Source of the DNA: Dromiciops gliroides
Lineage: Eukaryota; Chordata; Mammalia; Microbiotheria; Microbiotheriidae
Reading direction: 5' to 3'
Length of the DNA stretch: 64,000 nucleotides
Assembly: GCF_019393635.1 (NCBI RefSeq)
Contig: NC_057862.1
Location: 675,296,314-675,360,313 of the forward strand
Part shown: positions 34,601 to 48,800 of the stretch, piece by piece
How positions within the stretch are numbered: the first letter of the stretch is position 1
Layout of the letters: each line of letters begins with the position of its first letter
Notes under the pieces: model-generated
The model's database searches: none
What the model was told of the DNA's origin: nothing
The model's input: the letters and a program-made list of their open reading frames with translations, nothing else
Program-made: the position numbers and the translations under genes

Positions 34601-36819
34601 GCCTCTAAATCAACGATCACAGAGCAGTAGCCCCCCTCAGCCCAGTTCTTGGGGCTTCTGAACTTTCCAAATAGTTTCTCTTCCCAGAACCACCCTCACC
34701 TTCCCCATCCCACCTCAGCTTAGTGTGGTTTCCACAGTGACTCGCAATGGTGAAATTCTGTGACTCTGCAGTGGTATACCCTTGAGAAAGTCACTCATCT
34801 TCTCAGCCTCAGTTTCCATTGGTGAAATAATACTTTAATCTCCTGCCTCATAGGGTGGGAAAACAAAGTGCTAGATGAATAAATGTGTACATACAGAGGG
34901 TGTCCCAAAAGTCTTGGTGCAGCTTTAAGCTATTAACTCACCCACATTCTGAGGGGTGTGTGTGTGTGTGTGTTCATCTTCACTCCAATATGATGTTCTT
35001 ATTAAATGGTCATCATAATTCTGCTTTATAAATGTAAAAACATCCTGGGGAACCTAGAGGAAGCAGCTGCCATGGTGCTTCCAAGCCCAAGAAAGGTTAG
35101 GGGAAGGGAAGCCAGTAACTCTCCTTGGAGAAATCCTATAAAGCTTCCATTATTGCTGTGCCTTTTTCTGGGCCCTTGGACCAGGCCAGGTGTTCTTACT
35201 CAGCTCTAGTCTCTAACCCGTGTAGATGCACCAAGGGTCCCTGTGCTCACCTCCTTCCTGGAAACACAGAGGGGTCAGAGAGCCATCATCCACTGCTCCG
35301 TGGACAGTGAGCCCCCGGCCAACCTGACCCTTCAGCATGGTGGCCGGGTGCTGGCCTCCTCGAATTCCCAGGACACACCCAGTCAACGCTTCAGTATCAC
35401 AAGCGGCTACAACTCACTGAGGTTGAGTATTCGAGGACTGGAGGCTGAGGATGGTGGGGACTACCAGTGTGAGGCCGTCAATGCCCTTGGGAAGGCCACC
35501 TCCAACCATGACTTCAGAGCTGACAGTAAGGGTGGCCCTCAGGCTGAGGTGGTGGTGGGGGCATCATGGGGGGAGGGGTAGAAACTTGGGCTAAGCATCA
35601 AGGCTGGGCCCAGTCCTCAGGGATCTTCTTTTTGTAAAACAAACATATAATTAGTAGACCCTGGAACTAAAAAACTGTCCTGAAAGGAAAGGCAGATTCA
35701 TTCAAATTGGAAAAAAGATGGGGAGAGGAAAATCCAAGAATACTTCCTGGAGTAGGCCATATATACAACGATAAGGTCAAGGTGTCCTGACAGTGCAGGG
35801 GAGGAAACATACTGGGCTTTTAGAAAGGCCTGGGTGGAGTCTCAGAGACAGGGGGTTGGGGTTGGGGGCTGCTGTTGGGGAGGGGCTCTGATGATCTAAT
35901 TGACTGCCCCTTTCCCCTTTGCTCTCCCTAGCAGCCTGGGTGGGAATCCACCCCACTGCCGAGGTGGTAGAGGGCGAGGAAGTGACGCTGAGCTGTGTGG
36001 CTGCCCAGGGTGCCCAGCCCTATGCCCTCTATACCTGGTACCAGAACGGAGAGTGGCTGAAGGAGGGACCCCTTAGCTTCCTCACCTTCCCCAGGGTGCT
36101 CAAAGCCAACTCAGGTTCCTACTACTGCCAGGCCCAGGACAGCCTTGGCAGCATCCGGACCTCACCTCCTGCTGCCCTTACTGTTCACTGTGAGTGACTC
36201 CTAAGACTTTGGGGATGGAGAGGGAATGCTGGGGGTTGGGGGAGCCTCCTGGCCCCCTGCCTCCAACCGTCCAATGTCACCCACTCCACAATTCCTTCCT
36301 GAATACCTACTAAGTGTCTGGCCTCACTGCCAGACACTGGTGGGGGCCTGGAGAGTGCGGGAAGAGGAAGGGAAGAATTTGTCCCCACCCTCCAGGAGCT
36401 CACAAACAGTTCAATTCACTTCAATTCAGTAAGCACCGATTAAATGTCTATGATGTGTCAGGAACATTATTGGCTGGGCTTTGGGGAAAGGCAGGCAAGA
36501 ACACCAGGCCCTGTCCTCAAGGTGCTGCCAATCTAATGGGAGAGACAACGTGGAAATAACTATGTACAGACAAGATACACCGACCTGATAGATGGGAGGC
36601 AATCCCAGAGAGGAGGCAGTAACATTAAGGGGGATTGAGGAAGACTTCTTGCAGAAGGTGGGATTTGGAATGAGTCCAGGGGGAGACCAGGAAGTCAGGA
36701 AACAGATCAGCATTATAGGTGTGAGGGACAGTCAGTGAAAAGGCCAGGAGTTGGGAGATGTCATGTGTAGCCAGGAGATCAGTGTGGCTGGATCAGAGTG
36801 TGAGTGTGTGTGTGTGTGT

Positions 36820-36869
<50 letters not shown>

Positions 36870-39800
36870 CATATCAGCTGAGTCTGGCAGGGGAATAGTC
36901 ACCATTGTACCCCCATGGTTCCTCACTTCTCCATTGCCTTTTCCCTCCTTATAGACCCCCCACGACAACCCACGCTTACTGCCTTGGTTGACACGGAGGC
37001 TGGTAGGCTGGGCCTCCTCTTGTGCAGAGTGGATAGTGACCCACTAGCTGACCTGAGGCTGCTCCGAGGAGACCAGCTTGTGGCCACCTCTCAGGGTGGG
37101 TGTGGATGTGGGCAAAGCCATCCCCGGGTTCAGGCAGCTTCTGGTCCCAATTCCCTTCGTGTGGAGATCCGTGATGTGGTACTGGAGGATGAAGGGGAGT
37201 ACACGTGTGAGGCCACCAATACCCTTGGCAATTCCACGGCCTCTGTGGCCTTTGAAGCCCAGAGTGAGTATCTGGGAAGATGGCTTCAGGGAAGCTGGAG
37301 AGATGGATGTTTGGGCAGATTGGCGGTGACATGGGATAGGGTGGGACCAAGGACAGGTGGTTAGGAATATAGGGGGAATAAGGAGGGGTCATAGTGGGGA
37401 GGACTGGTGCTAGTGTGGTCATAACCATGGATACTCAGCAAATGGGGTAATGAGCCTTGCTGAGTCCCAGTGGCATTCAAGTGAGGCTTAGTGACATTCA
37501 GCCTTGGACTCACTGCATCGTGAATTCTCTCTGGACCTAGAAAACAAGAGGGTAAAGGAACCATAGAAAAGGGGACCGTGTCTAGCACGAGTTTTAGTGT
37601 GCTCGGGGTATTCCTTAGTTTCCTCATTTGCAAAATGGGCTGTTGAATTAGATCACTACGGTCAGTGCTGAGGACCTTCCAGTCCTAACATTCTGTGGTG
37701 CAGATTTCCAGCCTCGATGGATCTGATGAGCTATGGCATGTTAGCAGGACTCATGTCTGAGCTGGGTGATGGGCAGTGCTACATGGAGGCAGAGGGATTG
37801 ACAAAATCAATACTACCCTCCGTCTTTCTTGGGACTAGTCATGCATGGAGACCAGGGGAGAGATGACATAATGGTCAGTCCCATGTATTGTGGTTGGGAA
37901 GACTGGACACATTTAGGGGTGGAGGCAGGGGGATGGTCCTCATGACCTGAACTCCAGGGCTACCTGACTCCGTGACACTGATCTCATCCCCAGCCACCCG
38001 CCTGGTTATCTTTCCATCAACCACCGTGAAGGAGGGCGAAGAGGCCAATCTGACCTGTGCCGTGAGCCGAGAGTCAAACAACAGTCATGCCAATTTCACC
38101 TGGTACCGGGATGGAGCCCAGTGGGCCCAGGGATCGCAGGAAGCTGTGGTCCTTCAACATGTGGCTAGGACAGATGCTGCTCTTTACTCCTGCCAAGTCA
38201 GCACCCAAGTGGGGGAGAGGCACTCCACCCCAGTGGCCCTGCATGTGGTGTGTGAGTGAAGGGCTTGGGGCAAATGAGGGATGGATTAGAATCTGGATAG
38301 ATTAGACTCTGGCCAGGCTGGGGAGGGTGAAAAGGATACAGTGCATGGGAAGCTGAGGCTGGGTCTGAGGATAGCTCTGGCCTTGGGGCTAAGGCTAGGT
38401 AGGGCAGGATGGGGCCAGGCTTGGGCTACCTGAGTGTGGTTTAGGGGCACAGTTGGGATAGGAAGAGTGGCCAGATGTGGCGTTTTGGGAGGGGCATGTT
38501 TGGAGACTGGCTTAGGCCAGGTGGGTATCCCTGGCAATAATTTATATTGTGGTTTTAATTTTATCTATACAGTGCAAATGTAATTTCCCCCAAATAACAG
38601 GTGAGGACACAGACTTGGAAAGGTTAAGGAGTTTGCCAATGGTCACACAGTGTAGAGGAGTGTGAAGAAAAGCATTGACTTTATAATAAGAAGACCCAAG
38701 TTTGAGTCCCACCTTTGTTATTTACAAGCCATGTGACCACAGGAGAGTCACTTTACTTTTCTAGTGCCGTGGTTCATACAGCATGAGCCCGAACTGTGGG
38801 TCCTTTTCATGAGTTCAAATCCAGCCTCAGGTACTTCCTAGCTGTGTGACCCTGGGCAAGTCACTTCACCCTGTCTGTCTCATTTCCTCATCTATAAAAT
38901 GAGCTGGAGAAGAAAATGGCAAACCCCTCCAGTATCTTTGCTGAGAAAACCCCAAATGGAGTCATAAAAAGTTGGATACGATTGAAAAGCTTTTCTAGAT
39001 GTCAATTTTCTTCTCTGCAAAAAGAGGAGGTTGGACGAGATGAGCTCTTAAGTCCTTTCTAGCTCTGATATATTGTAATTTGGGCCCAGGATGTGAAGGG
39101 TAGGTAGTGGGGAGGTGTTTCAGAATGTGGAAGGTTTGGCTGGGGAATGTAGAATGGAAGAATCTAGAACGTGGAACTGGGCTTGGGGAGTGGCTCTAAT
39201 GTGGGTTGGAGCTTAAGTTGGGGTATGTGGCTGAAGGAGTGTTTTAGCTATTATCAGGATAGGATGAGGGAATGCTCAGGTGGTAGGGTCGAGGAGTCAG
39301 CCTAATCCCACCTCTCTTCCCCTTCCAGACCCTCCAGATTCCCCCCATCTGTCTGCCTTCATGGACACCACTGGGGGTCGAGTGGCTGTGTTCCTCTGCA
39401 CTGTCCACAGCAGTCCCCTTGCATCTATGTCCCTGTTCCATGGTGAGGAGCTGATGGCTTCCAGCCTTGGCTCCAGGGCTTCAGAAGGCAGGCAGCTTCA
39501 GGTGGAAACTAGCCTTAACTTCCTGAAGATGGAAATCAAGGACCTGAAACTAGGAGATGCTGGGAACTACAGATGCCAGGCCACTAATGCTCATGGCTCA
39601 GCCTCCACTACAATTTTTTTTCAAGTTCATGGTGAGTGTGTCTCTCCTCTCTCTCTCTTGGTTCTTCTAGGGAACTGAGAGGTGAACTTGGAGTCAGGAG
39701 AGATTTTTCTCTAACACATACCAGCTACATAGCCAGGGTAAATCACTTGATACTTTTGAGCCTCAGTTTCCTGAACTAGAATGGTCTCACAATGCCTGTA

Positions 39801-42800
39801 CTTCACAGAGTTTTTAAAAGAATTAAATAAATTAATGTACGTAAATCGCCCATTGCTAGCATAGTGCCTGGCACAGAGTAGGCACTTAGTACATGTTCAT
39901 TGATTGATTTTTTGTGAGGGAGGACAGTGAGAGAAGTACATGGGAAGAGTGGGTGAAGGTGCAATGTTATTAGATGGGAGGGCTAATATGTGAGAGAACA
40001 AGGTCCAGGATGAAGGGGAGCTTGCTCAATATGTAGTTCTACAACCTACAGGAGATGTTTACTACAAGGAGATGGGATAACTTCTATGGCTTGTTTGACA
40101 AGCTTCCAAATCACTAATAAAGTTGTTGAAAGCAATAGGACCAAAGATGATCACTGGATCACTTCACTGTAGACCTTTCAATGTAACCCTGGGCCACTAG
40201 GAATTTCCAGCCACTCAATCAGTCCACATGAGGACTTTCATTTTTGTTTTGTACAATGGCATTCGACTGGTAGATGGGGAATTTCTGAGGATTTACCAAA
40301 GGATTTTACCAAGGATTTTCCAAAGCATTTAATGAGGTCTCTCTTCCTATTCTGGTAAACATGCTGAAGAAAAATGGGCTTGTAAGCAATGGTCCAGCTA
40401 GGGGAATTTTGAGACTCAAGACAGGAACCAAGGTTCCTTATTTCCCTAATTTTTAACCCTCAATGTGGTCATATAAGTAGGTTTTCAAGTGTCCTACAAG
40501 CAATAGCACACAGGGATATAATCCTGGTCATGGTACTGTCTGTCAAGACTAGACTTCGAGTATATATGGAAATAGTGACCCAAAAGGCAAGGCACTAGGC
40601 AGCACTAGCATACATTATCTCCAATTTACAGATAAGGAAACAGAGTCAGAGGTTAAGTGACTCACACAGGGTCATAAAGCTCGTAGTATTTGAACTCAGG
40701 TCCTTGACCCCAGGTCTGGGTCACTAGGAAGCTGCCCCTTTTTACAAACTGCGTGACCTTGGAAAAGGCATTGAATTTCTTGAGGCCTCTGTTTCCTCTA
40801 GTGTAAAATGAGGATGTTGGACTCCATATCTCAGAGGTTCCCTCCCACTCTAAATCTAAAAACTTCAGAATTGGGAAGAAGAAATGTACTCTCCCCTGCA
40901 ACAATAATAGTTGCCACCAGGTGGCAGAAGGTCACCATGTCAGAGCCTATTCAAGACCACAACTTTTCTGGCATATAACTTGACTAAAATAAATTTGATC
41001 TTCAAGTAAGGCATTAAGACTAGAAATAAAAATCTAAAGTATTTTTAAGAATATGGAACACAGGGAGGCCTTCCATTCTTCTTTCTAGTTTAGTTATCAT
41101 GGAATCCTAGAATAGGAGGGGCCAAAAAAAATTGTGTAATCCCTTCTCATAGCCCATACATGAGGCCCCCTGCCCAAAATCCTGAGAAGTGGTCATTCGG
41201 CTTCTTATTGAACGAACAGCTATGTGACTTTGGGCCAGTCTCTTAATTTCTTTGGGCTTCAGTTTCAGTGTCTTTATCTAAAATGAGAGACAGGGCTCAT
41301 TCATTCATTCAGCATTCACTAAGCATAATAATTCTTTATTCCATAATAATTCTGTCTCTCCTCTCCTCTGCTCTCCTTTCTTTTCCTCCCCTCCCCTCTC
41401 CTCTCTTCTCTCCTCTTCTTTTCTTTCCCCTCCCCTCCTCTCCCCTCCCCTCATATCCTCCTCCTCCTCTGTCTCTGCCTCTCTCTCCCTCCCTCCCCTC
41501 CTCCTTCCCTCAGCCCCTTCCCCCCTTCTCTCCCTAAAACAAATGCAAAGTAATTTTCCTGGTTGGGAGTGTGAGGACACTAACAATTGAGACAAGGGAA
41601 TCTCTCAGGTAGGGAGTGGACCTCAAGCTGAGCTTTGAAGGAAGCTAGAATTCTAGGAGGCAGAAGAAAGAAGGGGCTTCATTCCAAGCATAAGGAATGG
41701 TGTAACAAAGGCACACAAGAAGGACATGGGATATAGCGTGGCAAGTATGTCAGTTTAGCTGGAATGTTGCATTTAGGACCTTTAAGGTTCTTCCCAGTTC
41801 CAACTCTGTGAGCCTGTAAAAGTGCCAGGCATGGGGAGCTCACTTTCTCCCGAGGCAGCCCATTTCATTTTTTGGAGGGGCTGAGGGCTCCTATTGTTTG
41901 AGATGACCTTTATATTCCACTGTGATCTATTTCCCTGGAGCTTCCTTCCTCTCACAAACAAGCCAAGGCAGCACCAAGGAGCTGTGTCACTGGCAGCCTG
42001 GAGACACAGCAACTGCAAAGAGGACTGAGAAAAGCCCCTCTGGGGATCATCACTTCCCATCATACAAATAAGGGAATTGGGGTTCAGGAAAGAAAGCTAC
42101 TCCTCTAATGTCTGAGCTGGGACTTAACCCATCTTCTGATTCCCAGTCTAGTGTTTTTTCTCTATCACCTTTGTTTCTTTTCAGGTCAGATTTCTTAAGC
42201 TGCTGCCAAGTTCTTGCCTATATCCTACTTAAATTCCATCCTTTCCTAAGGACGGGTGATCTTCAGCTAATCCACTGGCCTGTTCTCTGGAGTGGCTTTT
42301 TATCAATGTGAAGGGGGTGATATTTCCCCCTCCCCTCTGCCCCCTGCAGCTTGCTGGAAATGTCTCCTTAAGTGAGGACTGTACTGCTCTGACCCTGTGT
42401 TCCCCCTCCTCCCCCTTCCAGCTGCTTGGGTTCAGGTATCCCCATCTTTGGAGGTTCACGAAGGGCAGACGGTGTCCTTGAGCTGCAAAGTGACGGGTGG
42501 AGCCCCCGATGGGACCACCTACAACTGGTACCGGGACAGCCGCCACCTCCCAGAGCCCACCATTTCCACACTCCACTTTGCCTCCATCACTGCTGAGCAG
42601 GGTGGTGCCTACCACTGTCAGGCCCGGGTCCCTGGGGGTGCTGCCAGTCTCTCCTCCCCTGTCAGCCTGCATGTATCCTGTAAGTCTTGGCTCTGTGGTT
42701 GGGGATAGAAAGGGAGAAAGAAGAGTTGGCAGTGGAGGGTGGCTAGGAAAGGGGAAGGGTTGGGGGAGAGGAGAGAAAGGAAGAGGAGGAAGAAGAGAAG

Positions 42801-45800
42801 GGGGAGGGGAAGGAGAAAGTGGGAGGGGGATCAGGTGTTCTTTTAGAGTATTCAGGAACAGAAACAAAGGGCAGTCTGGTTGAGGGGTGGGAGCCCTGGG
42901 GGAGGGGGAGTGGGCAGTGCTCCCAGGTCACAGGAAGGTGGTCCCCAGCCCTTGATTCCCTGAGTTCCAGACCTCAAACCTGCAATGACTTCAGACTGTC
43001 CCCTGATCCCAGGTTTCCCTTAAGCTCTTCTTGTGCTCAGAGGTAGTCGGGGTGCTTATCCCATCCTAAGATGGGATGGAGAGTCCCATCTCCCCCAGGT
43101 GCCCAGAGGTGAGGTATGTGAGGCAGGTGACCACGTTGGGGATTTCCTCTCTGCTCCTTAACTGACTGGGCCCATCCTCAGGAAGCCAGAACCTGGGCCT
43201 GAGGGACCAAGGGCTTAGGAGAAGAGTGGGGTCCTCTTGGCCCATTGTTGTAAGTCCCTCTCCCCCCTCCTCTGCTCTCCCCGAACAGACCCCCCACGAC
43301 AGCCTACCCTTACTGCCTTGCTAGAGTTGGAGGCTGGGAGGTTGGGCCTCATCCTGTGCCAAGTGGACAGTGATCCCCAGGCCCAGTTGAGGCTGCTGAG
43401 GGGCAGCCAGCTCCTGGCCTCCTCCCAGAGCAGGGTTGGAGTCGACTCATCCCGAGTTACTCGGGCCTTTAATGTCCTCCGTGTGGAGATCCCAAATGTC
43501 ATGCTCGAGGATGAAGGAGAGTACACTTGTGAAGCCAGCAATGCCCTTGGGAATGCCACAGCTTCTGTGGCCTTCAGTGCTGAAAGTGAGTGAGTATATG
43601 TGTGTTTGGTGGGGGGTGGGGAGGGGGCAGGCACTTTACATATAGGATGATTTTTTAAAAACCTGGATTTGTGGTTTCACTGTCTTATGGGACTCTGAAT
43701 TAGCAAACTATCTCTACTAATGTAGGCACATGATCTGCAACTTAGTCTTGAAAAAATGCTCATAATGCTAATCACTTGCCCACAAATAAAGACTGAAATA
43801 AATTATTGGAGAAATATTCATTGCTCATGGGTAGTCTTAGCCAATATAATAAAATGACAATTCTACCTAAATTAATTTACTTATTCAGCATTGCATAATC
43901 AAAGTCCCAAATAATTGTTTTATAGAGCAAAAAAGAGAATAACAAAATTCATCTGGAGGAACAAAAGAATATCAAGGGGATGGATGAAAAAATGTGTAGG
44001 AAGGAAGCCCATCAGTTGTTGTTGTTCAGTAGTTTTAATCGTGTCTAACTCTTCATTACTTTATTTGGCATTTTCTTGGGAAAGATACTGGAGGAGTTTG
44101 CCATTTTCTTCTCCAACTCATTTTACAGATGAGGAAACTGAGGCAAATATGGTAGAGTGACTTGCCCAGGGTCATACAGCTAGGAAGTGTCAGAGGTCAG
44201 ATATGGACTTTGGAAGATGAGTCTTCCTGACGACAAGCCCAGTGCTCTAATACATACTCCAGATTTCAAACTATATTACAAAGCAGTAGGGGGTAAGTAG
44301 GTGGCACAGTGGATAAAGCACCAGCCCTGGATTCAGGAGGACCTGAGTTCAAATCGGGCCTCAGACACTTGACACTCATTAGCTGTATGACCCTGGGCAA
44401 GTCCTTTAACCCTCATTGCCCTGCAAAACAAACAAACAAGCAACAACAACAAAGCAGTAATCATCAAAACAATCTGGTATTGTAAGAGATTGAGTGGTGG
44501 ACCAGTGGGATAGCTTAGGTACATAAATACCATAGCAACCTCAGTGACCATAGTCACCTAGTGTTTGATAAACCCATATAGGAAAGTTGTTTGGCAGAAA
44601 CTAGGCACAGACCTATCTGTCATGTCATATACCATGATATGGTCAAAATGGGCATGTGATTTAGACCTTAAAAGGTGATATTGTAAATAAAGTAGAGGAG
44701 GATGGAAAAACATACCTGTCAGATCTACAGAAACAGAAAAGATTATAAATAAACAAGAGATAGAGAGGACCATGGGAAGTAAAATGGTTAATTTTGATTA
44801 CATGAAATTAAAAAGGGTTTGCACAAACAGAACCAATGCAGTCAAAATTAGAAGGAAAGTAGGACATTAGGAAAAAATGTACAGCAAGTTTTTCTGATAA
44901 AGGCTTCATTTCTCAAATATGTAGGGAACTCGGCCAAATTTATAAGAATAAGAGCCATTCTACAATTGATAAATGGTCAAATGATACAAACAAGCAGTTT
45001 TCAGAAGAAGAAATCAAAGCTATAAATAATTTATGTAAAAGTAATCTCAATCACTACTGATTAGAGAGATGCACATTAAAACAACTTTGAGATATAACCT
45101 CACACTATCATACTGGATAACATGACAGAAAAGGAAAATGGAGGGGATGTGGAAAAAAATGGGACACTAATGCATTGTTGGTGGAGTTGTGAACTGGTTC
45201 AACTATTCTGGAGGATAATTTGGAATTGTTCCCAAAGAGCTATAAAACTGTGCATACCCTTTGACCCAGCAATACTATTACTAGATCTGTATCCCAAAGA
45301 GATCAATGAAAAAGGAGAAGGATCCATATGTACAAAAATATTTATAACAGCTCTTTATATAGTGGCGAAAAATTGGAAATTGAGGGAATGCCCATCAAGT
45401 GGGGAATAGCTGAACAAATTGTGGTATATGATTGTGATGAATACTTTTGTGCTAGAAGAAATGATGAGCAGAATGGTTTCAGAAAAAACTGGGAAGACTT
45501 AGATGAAGTGATACAAAGTCAAGTTAGAAGAACCAGGGGAACATTGTATACAGTAACAGCAATATTGCAACAATGATCAACTGGAAAGACTGCTGTTCTC
45601 ATCAATACAGTGGTCTATGAAAATTCCAAAGTTCACATGATGAAAAATGTTATCTCCTCCAGAGAGAGAATTAGTGAACTCTGAGTGTAGATTAAAGCAG
45701 ACATTTCCCACTTCATTCATTCATTCATTCACTCATTCATTCTTTTATTTTGTAATATAACTAATATGGAAATATGTTTTGCATGGCTTCACATGTTTAA

Positions 45801-48800
45801 CTGATATCACGTTGCCTTCTCAATGGTAGTAAGAGAATTTGTAACTCAAAATTTAAAAAAAGAATGTTAAAAACAGGTCATTTTTCCAGCGTCACAAAAC
45901 TAGTTGCATTAGAGGCGAGACTTGAGTCTTGCTCTTCTTGACTCTGAAATTAGCTCTCTTTCTTCTATTCTACTGTCTCTTTTTATCCATGAAATAGCTG
46001 TTTCCAATAAATAGCATGGTCCTGTTCCTAGAAGGAGGATAGGTGTGTCTCATTGCTTCTAATCTGATACCTGGTTCATCTTTCCTCCCCAACAGCTGTT
46101 GTAGTCCAAGCATTGCCCTCTCTGACCATTCAGGAAGGCCAGGCTGTGAACTTGACTTGTGTGGTCTCTGCTGCCAACTTTACCCAGCTCAACTACACAT
46201 GGTACCAGAATGGACAATGGGTGGCTGGAGGCCCTGGCTCCTCCTCCATCTTTCTCCCCAGTGTTTCTGCTGCTGATGCCACTTCTTACCGTTGTGCTGT
46301 GGACACTCATGAGGCAGGCAGGCGCCTCTCCTCCCCCAAGAGCCTCTCTGTCCTCTGTGAGTCCTAGGGTGGGCTGGCTCCAGGGATTTTGAATTACCTT
46401 ATGACTTCACCCTTGGAGCAGGGCAGGGTCTCAATGATTCTCTTCATTTTAGAAATTGGGGAAATGATGTGAACTCCTTATATAGGAGCAGCAACTGTGA
46501 CTTATCCCAAAGTCCTTTCTGGGTTGCCATCTCATTTCATCTTTCCATCTCAAAATCTATGATACTTTGGTCATCTCGACAAAGCAGGGATAGTAAGACA
46601 GATTGTTTCCATTTCACAGATGGTAAAGACAAGGCCTGGAGAGGTTGTGCGATTTGGTCAAGGCACACTTAGGGAAGATAGGACTCCAGATGTATCCCAG
46701 TCTGGGGTGGAAGAGGGGTAGAGCTGTAGCTAAAGGTCCTATGAAAGGTCAATCTCAGGGACAGTCGTACTGGGGAGAAGGGGCCAGCCTACTTCCCAGA
46801 GGCTCTGGAGGGAGAGAAGGCAGACCCTGGAGAAAGGTGCCACATGGGAAGATCCTGGGAGTGGATCAGGGCTACAGGGCACTAGCTCTATATGGCAGTG
46901 TGGGCTGGTGGAAGCAGTGATGAGGTGATGGGGTGATGGTCCCTGTGGGGAGGAAGCAGACTCTTTTCCCTGAGTGAATGTCAGTACTCTAGGAAAGCTC
47001 TTGTTGCCCTGTGCTGGTTATGACTCTGAGGAAGGGGAGAAGACAGTGGGGATGGGAAACTTAAGACAAGACTCTGGGGAGAATGTTCATGGGATCCTAG
47101 CCCTAGATCTGAAAGGGATCTCAGAGACCACCTGGTCCAAGTCTTCCATTTTACAGAGTGGTAAATCGAGGCTCAGGTTGGTAAAGGGTGCAGAGCTAGA
47201 AAGTACCTTGGAATCTATTGAGCCCAAATTCCTTCATTTTACTGATAAGGAAACTGAGCCCTTGTAAGCCCTAGTCTCATACTAAATTGAGGGTTATGCT
47301 CCCTGTCACCCCCTTCACCTCCTCCAAGAAGTCCTCCCTGTTTGACCTTGTCCCTGCTCTGATTTCCAATGTTCTTCCCTCCAGACCCACCCCGGGCACT
47401 GCGTCTGACATCTCTGCTGGAGAGCCAGGCAGGACAGCCAGCTGTGTTGTTGTGTACTGTGGACAGCCAACCTCCAGCCACACTGGCTTTGAGTTGGGCT
47501 GGTCAACTCCTGGCCTCTTCTTCCATTGGGCAAGCCAGGATGGGGGCCTCCTCTATCCCTAACACCCTTCGTCTTGAGCTCCAGGACCAGAAGACCCTTG
47601 GTAGTGGCCTCTACACTTGTTCTGCTAAGAACTTCCTGGGCCAGGCTAATACATCCTTGGAGCTGTACCTAGAGGGTGAGCACAACCATCAAGCTGCCCC
47701 TCTGTCTTGGTCTCTGTCCCCTGTTCCTGTGTCCCCTGCTGAATCATCCTCTGGCTATGGGATTTGCTTCTCAAGGGGACCTCTTCCCAGAAGTGGAAAG
47801 GGGTGGGCACAGGGCATGGTCTTCTTCCAAATATCTCTGGCTTCACTCCCCCGGCCATCTAGAGACCTATTCTCAGTATGGATCAAAGGATTTAAAGCTA
47901 GAGGAGACATTAGAGATCACTGAGTTCAATCTCCTCATTTTACAGACGAGGAAACTGAACCCAGAGGGAGTGAAAGGACACAGGGAGCAGGGTTAATTGT
48001 AGAGCCCAGGTCCTTTGACTTTAGATCCAGGGCTCTTTCCACTCTGTTACTAGCCCTCTGGTTTTGAATGAAATTCCCCCTATTAGTGTACCTCAACTCA
48101 TACCATGTGGGTAGATGCCTCTTCTGCTTATGTCTAGAGCTTTCCCTGAATGTCTTATGCAGAGACAGCTAGTGGGCTAACCCAGTAAACAAGCATATGG
48201 TAGGTTCCTACTTTTACTATGCTAGGCATTGGCCATACAAGGACAAAAATGAAATAATTCCTGCCCTCAGGAAGCTTACACTCTATCAGTGGAGAAAACA
48301 CATACAAAGATAAGTAGATACAAAGTATATACAAGAGGAAATACAAGGTAATGTTTGTGGTTTTGTTTTTAGTGGGGAGGAGAAAGGTATTAGTGAATGG
48401 GGCAGGGGGAGGCGGTAAGAAAAGCTCCACACTGGAATCTGGAAGCCTATGCCTTCCTCCCCAGCTAGTCCCATCCTCAGCTGTCTCCTTGCCCTACAGT
48501 CACCAGAGTGTCCATAGCCCCATCCAGTGAGGTGCCTGAGGGCACACCCGTCATCCTGACCTGTGAGGATCCTGCTGCCAATCCACCTACCATCTATACC
48601 TGGTATCACAATGGCCGCTGGCTACAGGAGGGGCCGACTCATATCCTCCAGCTTCCTGGCACCACCAGGGCCCATGACGCTGGTGCCTACTCCTGCACTG
48701 CCCGAGATGCCCGGGGTGTACGAAGTTCTCAGCCCGCTGCTCTTCACCGTCTATGTAAGGGGGAAGGAAGGAACCCAGTTCTAACTGGTGCTTTTGCCCA

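Larger units (their letters stand above)
43780..45880 (+). mobile_element. L1 3' portion (ORF2 C-terminal region and 3' UTR), degraded
   Basis: Sense-oriented in SIGLEC1 intron 12. Translations around 43,915-43,985 ([15 protein letters not shown]) and 45,160-45,400 ([31 protein letters not shown]) are typical of the L1 ORF2 C-terminal region. Frames are broken and two SINEs have inserted. No catalytic domain remains, so it cannot be autonomous. Confidence 0.85.

Noticed and set aside
42229..42867. 212-codon open frame on the - strand
   Set aside because: Antisense to SIGLEC1 exon 11 and GC-rich flanks. It has no domain and low-complexity Pro/Ser content.
45122..45576. Frames with a conserved-looking protein
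   Set aside because: L1 ORF2 C-terminal fragment with broken frames, lacking endonuclease and reverse transcriptase.
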